Positions 17,477 through 27,173 are shown, counted from the stretch's first letter. The stretch is DNA of 64,000 nt from Texcoconibacillus texcoconensis (GCF_014202575.1 NZ_JACHHB010000016.1:25074-89073), one strand, 5' to 3'. Notes: a model not told the origin generated them from the sequence alone. Numbers and translations are program-made.

Positions 17477-17956
17477 CTATTTATGGTACGGTTCCCCCCG
17501 ATTGATCCGAAACGCACGATAAACTTGTTCCAGCAACATCAACCGCATAAGTTGGTGTGGAAATGTCAGCGGTGAAAAGGAAAACTGCTCGTCTGCCCGC
17601 TTTAACACATCTTCACTTAAACCGAGAGAACCGCCTATCACAAATGCGACTTTACTTTTTCCGTACGTAGCTAGTTGATCTAGTTTTTGAGCAAATTTTT
17701 CTGATGAATACGTTTTTCCTTCAATCGCTAATGCAATCACATATGTATCGGCTGAAATTTTCCCCAATATACGTTCGCCCTCTTTATCCTTCACTTGCTT
17801 TTCTTCCGTTTCACTCAACGTCTCTGGCGCTTTCTCATCAGCTACTTCTACGATTTGAACTTTCGCATAAGGTTGCAATCGTTTTTCATACTCAGCAATC
17901 CCTTGTTTTAAGTATTTTTCCTTCAATTTTCCGACCGTAACAATTGAGATATTCAC
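17477..17956 (-). CDS. rlmH: 23S rRNA pseudouridine-1915 N3-methyltransferase
   Basis: SPOUT methyltransferase RlmH (formerly YbeA/YydA) that methylates pseudouridine 1915 in helix 69 of 23S rRNA on assembled 70S ribosomes. It has 159 residues, the normal length. Signature segments are [20 protein letters not shown] at the N-terminus, [15 protein letters not shown] (SAM-binding knot) and a C-terminal [19 protein letters not shown]. The start is GTG at 17956 with AAAGGA about 9-10 nt upstream. Its upstream DNA carries two perfect DnaA boxes. It is the last gene of the conserved wal-htrC-yyzF-rlmH series. Confidence 0.97.
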   Translation of the reverse strand: MNISIVTVGKLKEKYLKQGIAEYEKRLQPYAKVQIVEVADEKAPETLSETEEKQVKDKEGERILGKISADTYVIALAIEGKTYSSEKFAQKLDQLATYGKSKVAFVIGGSLGLSEDVLKRADEQFSFSPLTFPHQLMRLMLLEQVYRAFRINRGEPYHK

Positions 17957-17980
17957 AACCTAAAATCCTTTCTCCACAAG

Positions 17981-18323
17981 TTATCCACATAAGTTATCCA
18001 CATATACACATGTTAATTGTGGGTTTCGTTGCTCACCTTATAATTAGCCGCTTCCTCGCAAAACGAACATGTTGTGGATAAATGATCTGTGTTCGATAAT
18101 TCCTCAATCTTTGGCGCTACTCCATAACGGTCTACAACTTCATCTATTGCTTCTTCTACGTGTTCTTTACAACTATAATACACGTTGATGTCTCCCTTCT
18201 TTTTGCAAACTTGTCCTTCTTTATTTTAACATACCCATTTTTCCACTGTGGATAAATCATATCTATTCCATTAAAAAAAGACCTTTACTCTTTCGGATAT
18301 ATTATCCCTGTCTTTGTGGATAA
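17981..18323. promoter_or_regulatory. DnaA-box cluster outside oriC
   Basis: Five perfect TTATCCACA sequences lie at 17981 and 17994 (plus strand) and at 18073, 18247 and 18315 (minus strand). They cover the rlmH promoter region, the yyzF coding region and the yyzF-htrC gap. A nine-base exact match five times in 343 bp is not expected by chance. DnaA-box clusters away from oriC are known in B. subtilis, where they titrate DnaA. Confidence 0.8.
18013..18183 (-). CDS. yyzF: CxxH/CxxC small protein (YyzF family)
   Basis: A 56-residue ORF starting at GTG (18183) with AGGGAGA 8 nt upstream. It begins M/V-YYSCKEHVEEAIDEVVDRYG and contains STTCSFCEEAANYKV. The spaced CxxxH and CxxC pairs match the short CxxH/CxxC family found in this position in Bacillus genomes, probably a small zinc-binding protein. 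Function is unknown. It lies between htrC and rlmH as in B. subtilis. A perfect DnaA box (18073) lies inside the coding sequence. Confidence 0.85.
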   Translation of the reverse strand: MYYSCKEHVEEAIDEVVDRYGVAPKIEELSNTDHLSTTCSFCEEAANYKVSNETHN

Positions 18324-18346
18324 ATACAACCGATTTCGTAAAGGTC
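18272..18346 (-). terminator. Terminator of the wal-htrC operon
   Basis: On the minus strand GACCTTTAC and GTAAAGGTC close a roughly 50-nt branched loop and are followed by TTTTTTT. A perfect DnaA box (18315) falls inside the loop. It is located just after the htrC stop. Confidence 0.7.
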
Positions 18347-18362
18347 CTCATGAATTGTTTTT

Positions 18363-19598
18363 TTACATGCTCGTTTGTTCTAAAGTTACTTGTGTAGATT
18401 GTTGTTCGCCATTTCGGTAATAATGAATGTCTATCGTATCTCCGATCACTGCTTCCGTATATAAAAACTTACGTAAATCGTGCGTATCTCTAATTTCTAT
18501 ATCGTTCATTTCAACGATGACATCACCTTCAGTTAAGTCGGCGCGATCTGCTGGTGAATTTGGTTCGACGCCTTCTAGATATACGCCACCTTCTACATCT
18601 TCAGGTAGTTGTAATGTGCTTTGCCAATGGAAACTTGGCAGTTCATTGAGTGATCGAATCAGTACGCCAAGCTGAGGGCGCTGCACTTCACCGTAGTTTT
18701 CCAAATCTTCAATGACTGGTAGTGCAACTGATGTAGGAATCGCAAAACCAATCCCTTCTACAGCTTGTTGAGCAATTTTCATTGAATTAATCCCGACAAC
18801 TTCTCCAGTAATATTGACGAGTGCACCGCCGCTGTTTCCTGGATTGATCGCTGCATCGGTTTGTAACACTTCAGAATTCCAATCTGCTTGACCGTTCCCA
18901 CTTAAATCAATCGGAATGCTTCTTTCTAAAGCACTAATAATACCGAGCGTAACGGTCCCTTCAAATGCTAGTGGGTTCCCAATAGCAATAGCTGGTTCAC
19001 CTACTTGCAGGCTATCGGAATCACCAAAGTCTGCAACCGTATCAACCTTATCTGCCTCTACTTGTAACACAGCTAAATCGGTCAATTCATCTTCGCCTAT
19101 AAGTTCTGCAGGGATTCGATTACCGTCACCTAATGTAATATCAATTTCACTAGCGCCTTGAATGACGTGTTGATTTGTAACGATGTACGCTGAATCTCCT
19201 TGCTTTTTATAAACAACACCAGATCCTGTTCCTTCACCTTCTTGTCCTGGACCAAAAAAACTATCAGGGACTGCTCGGACATTCACAACACCTACGACAG
19301 CATCTGAAACACGTTCAACCGCTTCGGTAACTTCTGAACTCACTGAAACACCAACCGCTGGATTTGAGGTTTCAGCAATCTCCTCATTGAACAGGCCCTC
19401 TTCTTGGTTGGATGCTTCTTGTTCTCCTTGAGGAAGGATTTCGTAAGGAAGAAGACCACTGTTTGCAAGGAATGGAAGAGAAAACACAACGATTAATGCA
19501 CCTAAGATACCAGATAGCAATGCATAGATGCCTGTTCTTTTCGAATCTTTTGATTCGCGCTGCCGTGAAGGATCAACATGATCATCATAGTAACCCAT
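18363..19598 (-). CDS. htrC: HtrA-like serine protease (YyxA/HtrC)
   Basis: Membrane-anchored DegP/HtrA family protease of 411 residues. A short cytoplasmic N-terminus is followed by one membrane segment (about 25-48), an acidic linker, the trypsin-like domain and one C-terminal PDZ domain. The catalytic triad is visible: His in VTNQHVIQG, Asp in ELTDLAVLQV and Ser in NPGNSGGALVN. Predicted role: degrading or chaperoning misfolded proteins at the outer face of the membrane. It is the conserved last member of the walRKHIJ-htrC cluster, 162 bp after walJ. Confidence 0.93.
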   Translation of the reverse strand: MGYYDDHVDPSRQRESKDSKRTGIYALLSGILGALIVVFSLPFLANSGLLPYEILPQGEQEASNQEEGLFNEEIAETSNPAVGVSVSSEVTEAVERVSDAVVGVVNVRAVPDSFFGPGQEGEGTGSGVVYKKQGDSAYIVTNQHVIQGASEIDITLGDGNRIPAELIGEDELTDLAVLQVEADKVDTVADFGDSDSLQVGEPAIAIGNPLAFEGTVTLGIISALERSIPIDLSGNGQADWNSEVLQTDAAINPGNSGGALVNITGEVVGINSMKIAQQAVEGIGFAIPTSVALPVIEDLENYGEVQRPQLGVLIRSLNELPSFHWQSTLQLPEDVEGGVYLEGVEPNSPADRADLTEGDVIVEMNDIEIRDTHDLRKFLYTEAVIGDTIDIHYYRNGEQQSTQVTLEQTSM

Positions 19599-19760
19599 CG
19601 CTTATATACCTCCTTACCCAACCTAACATTCGCTTAACCTGTGATTCTATTTTATTGGAGTGGTTTGTTTTCCGTCTAGCAAAATTCATGACTTTTGACC
19701 ATTTTCTATACATATAAAATATACCCATAGAAACATATTTTTAAACAGCTTCCGCTTTAC

Positions 19761-20555
19761 TTACACGCTCGCAAGCGCAGTTGGTTGAACAGGGTCTGTA
19801 TCATATAAATGTAAACCGTCCCCAACGAGAAAACCTAAGCTTTCCATCGTTTGCTTCACGGTCATATGAGCAAGATCTTTCATGTTATTATCTTTGCTTA
19901 AGTGAGCAAGATAAACATTGGTCTCTTTCTCACCGATCAAATCTCCTAGGGCAAGGCCTGCGTCCTCATTAGAAATATGACCGAGATCACCGAGAATACG
20001 CCTTTTCACATTCCAAGGGTATTTCCCCATTCTCAACATTTCCATATCGTGATTTGCCTCGAATATGAAAGTATCTGCTCCACGGACAGTTCCTTTAATT
20101 CGTTCGCTTACATATCCAAGGTCTGTTACTACTGAAAGCTTTTGTCCCTCATGGTGGACATTGAAAAACATCGGTTCTGCCGCATCATGGGAAACACCAA
20201 ATGATTCTATATCTATATCACCAATCGTCATCGTCGATTCCGTACTGAACGTAAAACATTGCTCAGAAGAAAGGTCACCGAGGTGACCTTCCATTGCTTT
20301 CCACGTTGGGCCATTGGCGTAAATCGGTAAAGCATAGCGACGTGCCATAATGCCAGCCCCTTTAATATGATCGCTATGTTCATGACTAATCAGTAACGCA
20401 TCTAAGGTTTTCGGATCGACTTCGATTTGTTTCAATGAAGCTTCGATCTTTTTTCCACTAAGGCCAGCGTCTATGAGCAACCGTTTTTTTTCAGACTCAA
20501 CATATATCGCATTACCAGTGCTCCCACTAGCTAATACACTAAATCGAAGACTCAT
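19761..20555 (-). CDS. walJ: Metallo-beta-lactamase-fold protein WalJ (YycJ)
   Basis: A 264-residue MBL-fold protein. The metal-binding motif SHEHSDHIKG is intact, and FSVLASGSTGNA at the N-terminus is the family hallmark. WalJ is encoded with the WalRK two-component system across low-GC Gram-positives; it has been linked to coordination of cell division and DNA replication/repair, and its fold suggests a nuclease or phosphodiesterase. It lies 46 bp after walI. Confidence 0.94.
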   Translation of the reverse strand: MSLRFSVLASGSTGNAIYVESEKKRLLIDAGLSGKKIEASLKQIEVDPKTLDALLISHEHSDHIKGAGIMARRYALPIYANGPTWKAMEGHLGDLSSEQCFTFSTESTMTIGDIDIESFGVSHDAAEPMFFNVHHEGQKLSVVTDLGYVSERIKGTVRGADTFIFEANHDMEMLRMGKYPWNVKRRILGDLGHISNEDAGLALGDLIGEKETNVYLAHLSKDNNMKDLAHMTVKQTMESLGFLVGDGLHLYDTDPVQPTALASV

Positions 20556-20601
20556 CTACTATACACTCCTGTATTCAAGTATTTTCTCTATCGTAAATAT
20601 T

Positions 20602-21372
20602 TTAATTTTGAATGGCCCCATCTATTGCATTGACGTAATAATTTTTACCATTAACGTTCACACGCCACATTGGAGCAAAAATTTGTATATCATCAATCGG
20701 TTCAAACAAGCTATAGTACCCTAATTCAACATCATTAATCGCTGTGTTTTCGGGAATTAATTGCTCATTAAATAGATTTTCGATCGCTTTGACTGGTGTG
20801 AGAACTTCTTGTTCTCGTCCGTGTTCATTAAGAGACATATTTGTCTGGTAATAAGCTTCCACTTCCATATCATCATTGATATGGATTTCGAGGTGATAGC
20901 GATTCGCATCAAAATGTTGAATTTTAATATCTTCAAACGTTTGATGTAGGCGGATCACCTGTTCATCTTCATCGTATTCTGAAAGCTCATACTCACTTCC
21001 ATAAATGACGTTTTCATTTAAAAATGATCTTACACTTGCTGACATGTTCGAAGATGTTAATAAATAAGGGTCGTCTAGTCTTGAATATAAAATCACATCG
21101 TTGATGATCTCTATCTCTTGCTCTTCTAAAATGGCGGCTTGTTGTTCATCGAAAGACCGTACTGACCCTGTTAAATGAGTCCCACTTTCCACTCCTTCTG
21201 AATCATCAATGTTGATTTCAATATTCATTTCTTCAAGCCGCTCATGTATTGTCGCTTCTGATAAAACATTCATATCCCGTTCTTCTTGTCTATCCATCAA
21301 TTGATAAAACAAAAAGACGTTGAGGAATAAGAAGGTGACAATAAAGATTGTCTTTGCTTTACTCCAATCCAC
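20602..21372 (-). CDS. walI: WalK regulator WalI (YycI)
   Basis: Membrane protein that, together with WalH, binds and restrains the WalK sensor kinase. It has a single N-terminal membrane segment (KTIFIVTFLFLNVFLFYQL) and a large extracellular YycI domain. The frame extends to an ATG at 21411, but GTG at 21372 (V/M-DWSKAKTIF) has GGGGAGG 9 nt upstream and gives the N-terminus seen in B. subtilis YycI. With this start it overlaps the end of walH by 14 nt, consistent with translational coupling. Confidence 0.92.
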   Translation of the reverse strand: MDWSKAKTIFIVTFLFLNVFLFYQLMDRQEERDMNVLSEATIHERLEEMNIEINIDDSEGVESGTHLTGSVRSFDEQQAAILEEQEIEIINDVILYSRLDDPYLLTSSNMSASVRSFLNENVIYGSEYELSEYDEDEQVIRLHQTFEDIKIQHFDANRYHLEIHINDDMEVEAYYQTNMSLNEHGREQEVLTPVKAIENLFNEQLIPENTAINDVELGYYSLFEPIDDIQIFAPMWRVNVNGKNYYVNAIDGAIQN

Positions 21373-22720
21373 GTACTGATACCTCCCCAGCGACTTCTTG
21401 CTCTGACTCATCTAAATCAGGAATTGGTTGCCATGAGCCATGATATTTCATAAACCATTGCGGCTGAAAAATCAGAAATGACTGTTGTTTTGTCATATGT
21501 TGACCTATTTGGATATCGTCAACTGAATCGATATCGACTTCTTCACTTTTATCTAACTTTTTCAAGATTTCAGTCGCTGGTGATAGCGAAATACTCTCTT
21601 CAAACTCGAACGGGTCATCTTCTAGTTCAAATAAAGGTCTCGTGTACTCTTCAATTCGACCACTCGTCTTTTGCAAGTTCATCGTGTACAAACGGTCATC
21701 CCCTATATTCGAACCTAAAACGGGTGTACCTGAAATCGAGAGTCGAAATGTCACATTTTCATGGTAAGTTGACACGTTGTAATCATCGTATAAATACGTA
21801 TCTGTCCAACCTCCGTGACTATTTACAAAATCCAAACTTTCTTGAACCATCCCATCCCCTTCAGTTGGTTCTGGATCACTGAGTACGGGATGGACATAAT
21901 TAATGACGTCTCCGCCATTTTCGATATTCAATATTCGATTACCATCACTAAAAGACTCTTCACTATTTCCCTGAAAATAATGCTGAACATGTTCAGGATC
22001 GCTGAACATCAGTTCTTTAAACGTTTTGACTTGAATGACGTTAGACATAAACGTATAACGTTTCATTTCTAACGGTTCACTAGGAAAATAACTTATTTCT
22101 TCAATATCAGATTCTTCATTTTCGTTAAAAACCTCTGCTTTTGCTGGGACTGTAACATTCTCAACATTGGCCCTTAAAGCTTCTAGATCTTCGAAAGTCA
22201 TATCGGTTTTTCCTTGTACAACTGATTTTTCATCATACGAAATGAATTGAATAGACACGTCAGCTTGTTCGTTTTGTTCATTAACAAATAAAACAATCCG
22301 ATCAACCTTTGAAATAGACATCTCTTCTTCTGATATATCAAATAATTGTTCAATATCTTCACTGTATATTGGTGCAGGATAAATAAACTCGAAGCCACCG
22401 ATTTGTTGTGACATTGAGACAGCGGTAGAAGATGATGTGACTAACTGTTCGATTTCAAGTTCTGTTAACTCAGCGAGAAACATCGATACATGATCTTCAC
22501 CTGGAATGAGCCATTCATGTCTGACTCCATCGTGAAAAACAATTTCTCTAGGACGTACAATATCCGTCACTTCTTTCTCTTCACCGATTTCTGTACTTTC
22601 TATATACTCTGTAGGTTCCAAAAGACGGTATTCAGGTTGATACGTCCAAATCAGCCAAGTTAAATAAACGCTCGTTAAAATGAGAACAGTTAGTAAAACC
22701 GTTTTAATATGTTCGATCAT
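21359..22720 (-). CDS. walH: WalK regulator WalH (YycH)
   Basis: A 453-residue protein with an N-terminal membrane anchor (HIKTVLLTVLILTSVYLTWL) and a large extracellular, Glu/Ser-rich YycH domain. It acts with WalI to modulate WalK at the division septum. Its start overlaps the walK stop by four bases (ATGA), and its end overlaps walI, so walK-walH-walI are tightly coupled. Family identity rests on position, topology and length; the extracellular part diverges quickly in this family. Confidence 0.92.
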   Translation of the reverse strand: MIEHIKTVLLTVLILTSVYLTWLIWTYQPEYRLLEPTEYIESTEIGEEKEVTDIVRPREIVFHDGVRHEWLIPGEDHVSMFLAELTELEIEQLVTSSSTAVSMSQQIGGFEFIYPAPIYSEDIEQLFDISEEEMSISKVDRIVLFVNEQNEQADVSIQFISYDEKSVVQGKTDMTFEDLEALRANVENVTVPAKAEVFNENEESDIEEISYFPSEPLEMKRYTFMSNVIQVKTFKELMFSDPEHVQHYFQGNSEESFSDGNRILNIENGGDVINYVHPVLSDPEPTEGDGMVQESLDFVNSHGGWTDTYLYDDYNVSTYHENVTFRLSISGTPVLGSNIGDDRLYTMNLQKTSGRIEEYTRPLFELEDDPFEFEESISLSPATEILKKLDKSEEVDIDSVDDIQIGQHMTKQQSFLIFQPQWFMKYHGSWQPIPDLDESEQEVAGEVSVRGLE

Positions 22721-24534
22721 GCTTCCTCCACCGTCCCATCATCATAAGGGAGACTAAAGAACATTGTTGTACCTTTCCCCCAATCACTACTTACCCAAAT
22801 TGATCCTCCGTGAGCAAATACAATTTCCTTGGCAATCGCTAAGCCTAACCCTGTACCGCCTAAGCTTCGTGCACGTGCTTTATCAACACGATAAAAGCGG
22901 TCAAAAATATACGGAATATTTTCTTTAGGGATTCCTACACCTTCATCACGAACACTTACAACGACGCGATGTGCTTCTTGTTTAATTGTACAAACGACCG
23001 CTCCTCCTTCTGGAGAGTATTTAATCGCATTGGAGATCGTGTTATCAAACACTTGGGTTAGCTTATCGTGATCTGCTTGAACTTTTACAGGTTTATTTGG
23101 AAATTTACGCTTAAATTGGATCGATGCATGTTTTGTAGACATTTCAAACCGATCAACAATTTGGTTGGCAAACGTAACAAGGTCTAACGTCTTCTCGTTA
23201 ATTTGATAGTCTTTACTATCCATTTTCGATAGCTGCAATAAATCATTAACGAGACGGATCATTCGTTCTGTTTCATTTTGAGTTACATGCAGAAACCTTG
23301 GTGCAATTTCCGGATCATATAACGCCCCGTCATCCAGTGCTTCTAAATAACTTTTCATCGATGTCAGTGGTGTGCGCAGCTCATGTGAGACATTGGCAAC
23401 AAATTCACGGCGTTCTTGTTCTACCTTTTCTTGCTCAGTGACGTCGTGTAAAACAACAATAAGTCCGTTTTTCTCTCCATTTTCTTGGGTGACTGTAGAA
23501 ATGTTTGCTTCCACAACAAATTCCTGGTCAATACCGCTAAAGTCGAGCAGTAAAGGCTCGTCCATTTGATACATGTCTTCAATGGTGACCCCTTCGATAT
23601 GAAGGAGATCTGTAATCGGATATTCGATGCCTTCTTCGTTTGTCGTATTCAAAATTTCCTCTGCTCGTCGGTTCATTAAAATGACACGGCCCCCACGGTC
23701 TGTTGCCATGACCCCGTCAGTCATATTCGCGAGCACAGAGCTTAATTTGCGACGCTCTTCCTCTGTTGTTGCTTGAGCATCTTGAAGTTTATCACTTAAA
23801 TCGTTGAATGATGTTGCAAGTTGGCCGATTTCATCTGCCCCATATACTGTTACGTTTCGTGAGTAATCACCTTCACCTAAGGATACGGTTTGCCTTTTCA
23901 TATCAACAATCGGACGTGTGATCGTTCGTGATAATAAAATCCCTAAGAGAGCAGTAATACCTAAAGCAATCATCGTACCAGTCATTAATATTTGATTGAT
24001 TTGTTGCATTTCATCGTATATTTCTTCCATTGATGCTTGGATGTAAATCGCGCCTATCGTCTGGTCCTCAGAAGAAACAGGTGTCGCTAGTACGCGCATT
24101 CGATGCCCCGTTTGTGGCTCACGAACAATATCTTCATCAGGTGTACCAACTAATGCTCGTTTGACTAAAACATTGGTTGTTCTTTGTCCGACAATATGAC
24201 GTTCTGTAAAATCGGATGTGCTAACAACCACATTATTTTCATCAATGACTTGCGCTTTTGCTTGTTCAATATTAAAAAACTCATTTAACAAAGAGTCAAT
24301 CGACGCTTGTAAAGATGGGTCATCGTCATCGCGGTCTGCAATCATTTCCTGCTCAACATTATAGGAAAGTAAATCTGCCCGATCATCGATCATTTCAAAA
24401 AAGTTCGTCACGAGCTGATCTTCAAGCTGTCTCGTGAAATAAACACCGATAACTTGCATCGCAACAAGAATGAGCAAAACGTAAATAATGACGATTTTTA
24501 CATGAATCGATTGTAAAAAATGAACTTTTTTCAT
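22717..24534 (-). CDS. walK: Cell-wall sensor histidine kinase WalK
   Basis: A 605-residue essential sensor kinase. Order of parts: membrane segment 1 (about 12-32), an extracellular PAS/Cache-like domain, membrane segment 2 (about 180-203), HAMP, cytoplasmic PAS (about 265-370), HisKA with ANVSHELRTPLTSMKSYLE, and HATPase with SNAIKYSPEGG, VRDEGVGIP and LGGTGLGLAIAK. All catalytic boxes are intact. It phosphorylates WalR to control autolysins and wall metabolism. It lies 3 bp after walR in the same operon. Confidence 0.97.
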   Translation of the reverse strand: MKKVHFLQSIHVKIVIIYVLLILVAMQVIGVYFTRQLEDQLVTNFFEMIDDRADLLSYNVEQEMIADRDDDDPSLQASIDSLLNEFFNIEQAKAQVIDENNVVVSTSDFTERHIVGQRTTNVLVKRALVGTPDEDIVREPQTGHRMRVLATPVSSEDQTIGAIYIQASMEEIYDEMQQINQILMTGTMIALGITALLGILLSRTITRPIVDMKRQTVSLGEGDYSRNVTVYGADEIGQLATSFNDLSDKLQDAQATTEEERRKLSSVLANMTDGVMATDRGGRVILMNRRAEEILNTTNEEGIEYPITDLLHIEGVTIEDMYQMDEPLLLDFSGIDQEFVVEANISTVTQENGEKNGLIVVLHDVTEQEKVEQERREFVANVSHELRTPLTSMKSYLEALDDGALYDPEIAPRFLHVTQNETERMIRLVNDLLQLSKMDSKDYQINEKTLDLVTFANQIVDRFEMSTKHASIQFKRKFPNKPVKVQADHDKLTQVFDNTISNAIKYSPEGGAVVCTIKQEAHRVVVSVRDEGVGIPKENIPYIFDRFYRVDKARARSLGGTGLGLAIAKEIVFAHGGSIWVSSDWGKGTTMFFSLPYDDGTVEEA

Positions 24535-24537
24535 CCT

Positions 24538-25248
24538 TTAAGACTCCTGCTCAACTTGACGCATGTAATACCCAACACCACGACGAGTAATAATCCAATT
24601 CGGGTAACTTGGGTTGTCTTCTACCTTCTCTCGTAGACGTCTTACTGTAACGTCAACAGTTCGCACATCTCCAAAATAATCATATCCCCAAACAGCTTGT
24701 AGTAAGTGCTCACGGGTCATGACTTGTCCGATATGCTTAGCTAGGTAATGAATCAATTCAAATTCACGATGCGTTAATTCAATTGCTTCCCCACGCTTTG
24801 TGACTAGATAGGCATCCGGGTGAATAGTGAGCGCGCCAATTTGAATATCATTTGTTTCCGATACTGCTTCTTTAGACTGTACTTGATTACGACGTAAATT
24901 GGCTTTTACTCTTGCTAATAACTCGCGCGTACTAAAAGGTTTTGTAACGTAATCATCTGCACCTAGTTCTAACCCGAGTACTTTATCAATCTCCGAGTCT
25001 TTTGCTGTCAGCATAATAATCGGGATTTCAAATTGTTTTCTTATTTCCCTACATACTTCCATTCCATCTTTATAAGGCAACATAATATCTAAAAGAACAA
25101 GGTCAGGAACGGGGTCTTGTACCTTTTCTAAAGCTTCATTACCATCATAGGCACAAGTGACTTCAAACCCTTCCTTTTCTAAATTAAATTGTAAAATATC
25201 TGCAATCGGCTCTTCATCATCGACAACTAAAATTCGTTGTTTATCCAT
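24538..25248 (-). CDS. walR: Response regulator WalR
   Basis: OmpR-family response regulator of 236 residues: receiver domain ([20 protein letters not shown], phosphorylated Asp in VLLDIMLP, Lys in [10 protein letters not shown]), then a winged-helix DNA-binding domain ([21 protein letters not shown]). It controls wall hydrolase and wall-synthesis genes. An in-frame ATG at 25269 exists, but GGAGG lies 9 nt before the ATG at 25248 (MDKQRILVV), matching the family N-terminus. It is the first gene of walRKHIJ-htrC. Confidence 0.97.
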   Translation of the reverse strand: MDKQRILVVDDEEPIADILQFNLEKEGFEVTCAYDGNEALEKVQDPVPDLVLLDIMLPYKDGMEVCREIRKQFEIPIIMLTAKDSEIDKVLGLELGADDYVTKPFSTRELLARVKANLRRNQVQSKEAVSETNDIQIGALTIHPDAYLVTKRGEAIELTHREFELIHYLAKHIGQVMTREHLLQAVWGYDYFGDVRTVDVTVRRLREKVEDNPSYPNWIITRRGVGYYMRQVEQES

Positions 25249-25382
25249 ATCAGCTAGCCTCCAATTCATAATCAGCGCAGTTCATCAAAAATCTCTACCT
25301 ATATTCTATCATAATCAGCAAAATCGTCTCTATTTCATAAATGGGAACTACCCCCTGTATATAACTTACAATCATACAAATG

Positions 25383-25492
25383 AAGCTGATCCATAACAAA
25401 GTCGGTCCTCAATAAAAGAAAACGTAAAACATTGCGTTCTACGTTCTCCCTTTCTAACAGGATACCAGCTTTGTAGTGAATCAGCTTGATCA
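25383..25492 (-). terminator. Terminator region of the M23 endopeptidase gene
   Basis: An inner hairpin (GAGAACGTA/TACGTTTTC on the minus strand, then TTTT) at about 25412-25448 is nested in an imperfect outer stem of about 26 bp (AAGCTGATCCATAACAAAG against CTTTGTAGTGAATCAGCTT). It sits immediately after the stop. Confidence 0.6.
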
Positions 25493-25493
25493 T

Positions 25494-27023
25494 TTAATAA
25501 GTCACGTAATTTAATGGGTCTTTTACTTGTCCATTTTCATGAACTTCAAAGTGTAAGTGAACGCCTGTGGATCTACCAGTCGACCCCATTGTACCAATCG
25601 TCTGACCTTGACCTACAGTTTGTCCGACACTTACATCAATAGATGATAAATGAGCATATACAGTCTCCATACCATTATTATGATTAATTCGAACTGTATT
25701 GCCATAACCACCTTCATTACCCGCTGAAGAAACGACACCATTGTCTGCTGCTAAAATATCACGGTTCGATACACCAGCAACATCAATGCCATTATGCATT
25801 CGTCCCCAACGTGGGCCCATTGGACTTGTCATTGTTCCTCCAACAGTTGGACGAACGAGATCCCCTGTCCCTCTCGATGGAGAAGTTTTTGTTCCATGCA
25901 CAACAATGCGATCTTTCGCTTCTTTAGTAACTTCCTCTTCAATAATTTCTTCTGCTACAGATTGACCATTTTCATACACATTTGCTGAGGTGATCAATTT
26001 TTCCCCATCTGAACCAGATTGTCGAACTTCTGATTCCCCTTGCCAAATAGCGTCATCTTCCTCTGTTCTTTCTTGATATCGAATCGTTTGTTCTTCTTTT
26101 TTTATACGTTCAACAACAACATCAATCAGTGGTTCGTAGACAGTGACGCTAAGTTCATCACCCAATTGTAGCAAAGTATCTTCATCAATATCATCGTTTA
26201 ACGCTAACAATTCATTTAGAGAAAGGTCATGATCAGATGCAATAGACCCGAGCACATCGCCTTCACTAACTTCATATTTATCTTCTTCTAACGTTCCGTT
26301 AATAATTACGTCTTTTGCCTCATCAATACTTAATATTTGATCAGGGTGAGCACTTGATTGTTCACTCTCGATGTCTGCTGATAATTCAATGTCAATTAAT
26401 ACTTCTTCACCAGACTGAATGTCTTCAATCACTTCTTCTTCATCGAGTGCTTCTCCAGCTCGTTCTTGCCATTGTTCCCATTCATCATCACTTAAATAGT
26501 CTTTAATCAAGCTCTTTCTAATTTCCTTAACATCTTTATCAGCATCAATATGACCAACAGTTTCACCATCAACAGTTATGTATTCACTTGGTACATGAAC
26601 TTCAAGATAGTCTTCTAACTCACCGATCGTTTGTTGATTATCTACACGACTTTGAAATACACGCTCTACAGTATAAGAGATGTTTTCCCCAACTAACAGT
26701 TCTTTACCTTCAAATTGGTCAGCATTTTCTTTTAACACTTTGTCCATTTTATCTTCGACAATTTGATAGTTATCGACAGAACCAATCCGTTTGTCATCTA
26801 CTTCAATATGATAGATTTTCTCTAATTCTTCAAAGTAATTAATATGTGCACTTGCTTGTGCCATTGAAAGTGAAGAAACACCCAATGAAACAGCAAAAGC
26901 AAGCGTACCTGTAACAATTCGTTTATGATAATTTTTCCATTGGTGTTTAATCATTTGCTGTTGTTTTCTCCATCGATCATAAATGAAAGACGAAAAAGAC
27001 GACAACCGTATTTTCCCCTTCAT
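25494..27023 (-). CDS. Cell-wall endopeptidase: LysM, G5 and peptidase M23
   Basis: A 509-residue exported murein hydrolase. An unusually long basic N-terminus (about 35 residues) precedes a hydrophobic signal/anchor (VTGTLAFAVSLGVSSLSMAQA). A LysM motif (YEVSEGDVLGSIASDHDLSL, about 250-300), a G5 domain (about 305-380) and a C-terminal lysostaphin-like M23 domain follow. Zinc ligands are in MHNGIDVAG (H, D) and VHLHFEVH (HxH). It probably cleaves peptide crosslinks in peptidoglycan. Position just upstream of walR, the master regulator of wall hydrolases, fits this role. AGGAGGAG precedes the start. Confidence 0.92.
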   Translation of the reverse strand: MKGKIRLSSFSSFIYDRWRKQQQMIKHQWKNYHKRIVTGTLAFAVSLGVSSLSMAQASAHINYFEELEKIYHIEVDDKRIGSVDNYQIVEDKMDKVLKENADQFEGKELLVGENISYTVERVFQSRVDNQQTIGELEDYLEVHVPSEYITVDGETVGHIDADKDVKEIRKSLIKDYLSDDEWEQWQERAGEALDEEEVIEDIQSGEEVLIDIELSADIESEQSSAHPDQILSIDEAKDVIINGTLEEDKYEVSEGDVLGSIASDHDLSLNELLALNDDIDEDTLLQLGDELSVTVYEPLIDVVVERIKKEEQTIRYQERTEEDDAIWQGESEVRQSGSDGEKLITSANVYENGQSVAEEIIEEEVTKEAKDRIVVHGTKTSPSRGTGDLVRPTVGGTMTSPMGPRWGRMHNGIDVAGVSNRDILAADNGVVSSAGNEGGYGNTVRINHNNGMETVYAHLSSIDVSVGQTVGQGQTIGTMGSTGRSTGVHLHFEVHENGQVKDPLNYVTY

Positions 27024-27173
27024 ATTGTTCTCCTCCTACGATTTCAACTCAATATATATTCAAGACAATACTTTAGTTTTTAACCTATTGCATTTTAACA
27101 CAAACCGACAATTTTTTAGCAATTATTACGAAATTGTAATATAAATGTATTGTTGATGTTAAAGATAGACATG

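Noticed and set aside
16608..17575. Three long forward reading frames (246-292 codons) over the repeat array
   Set aside because: They are frame-shifted readings of the same 52-bp unit, with no ribosome-binding site and no known fold.
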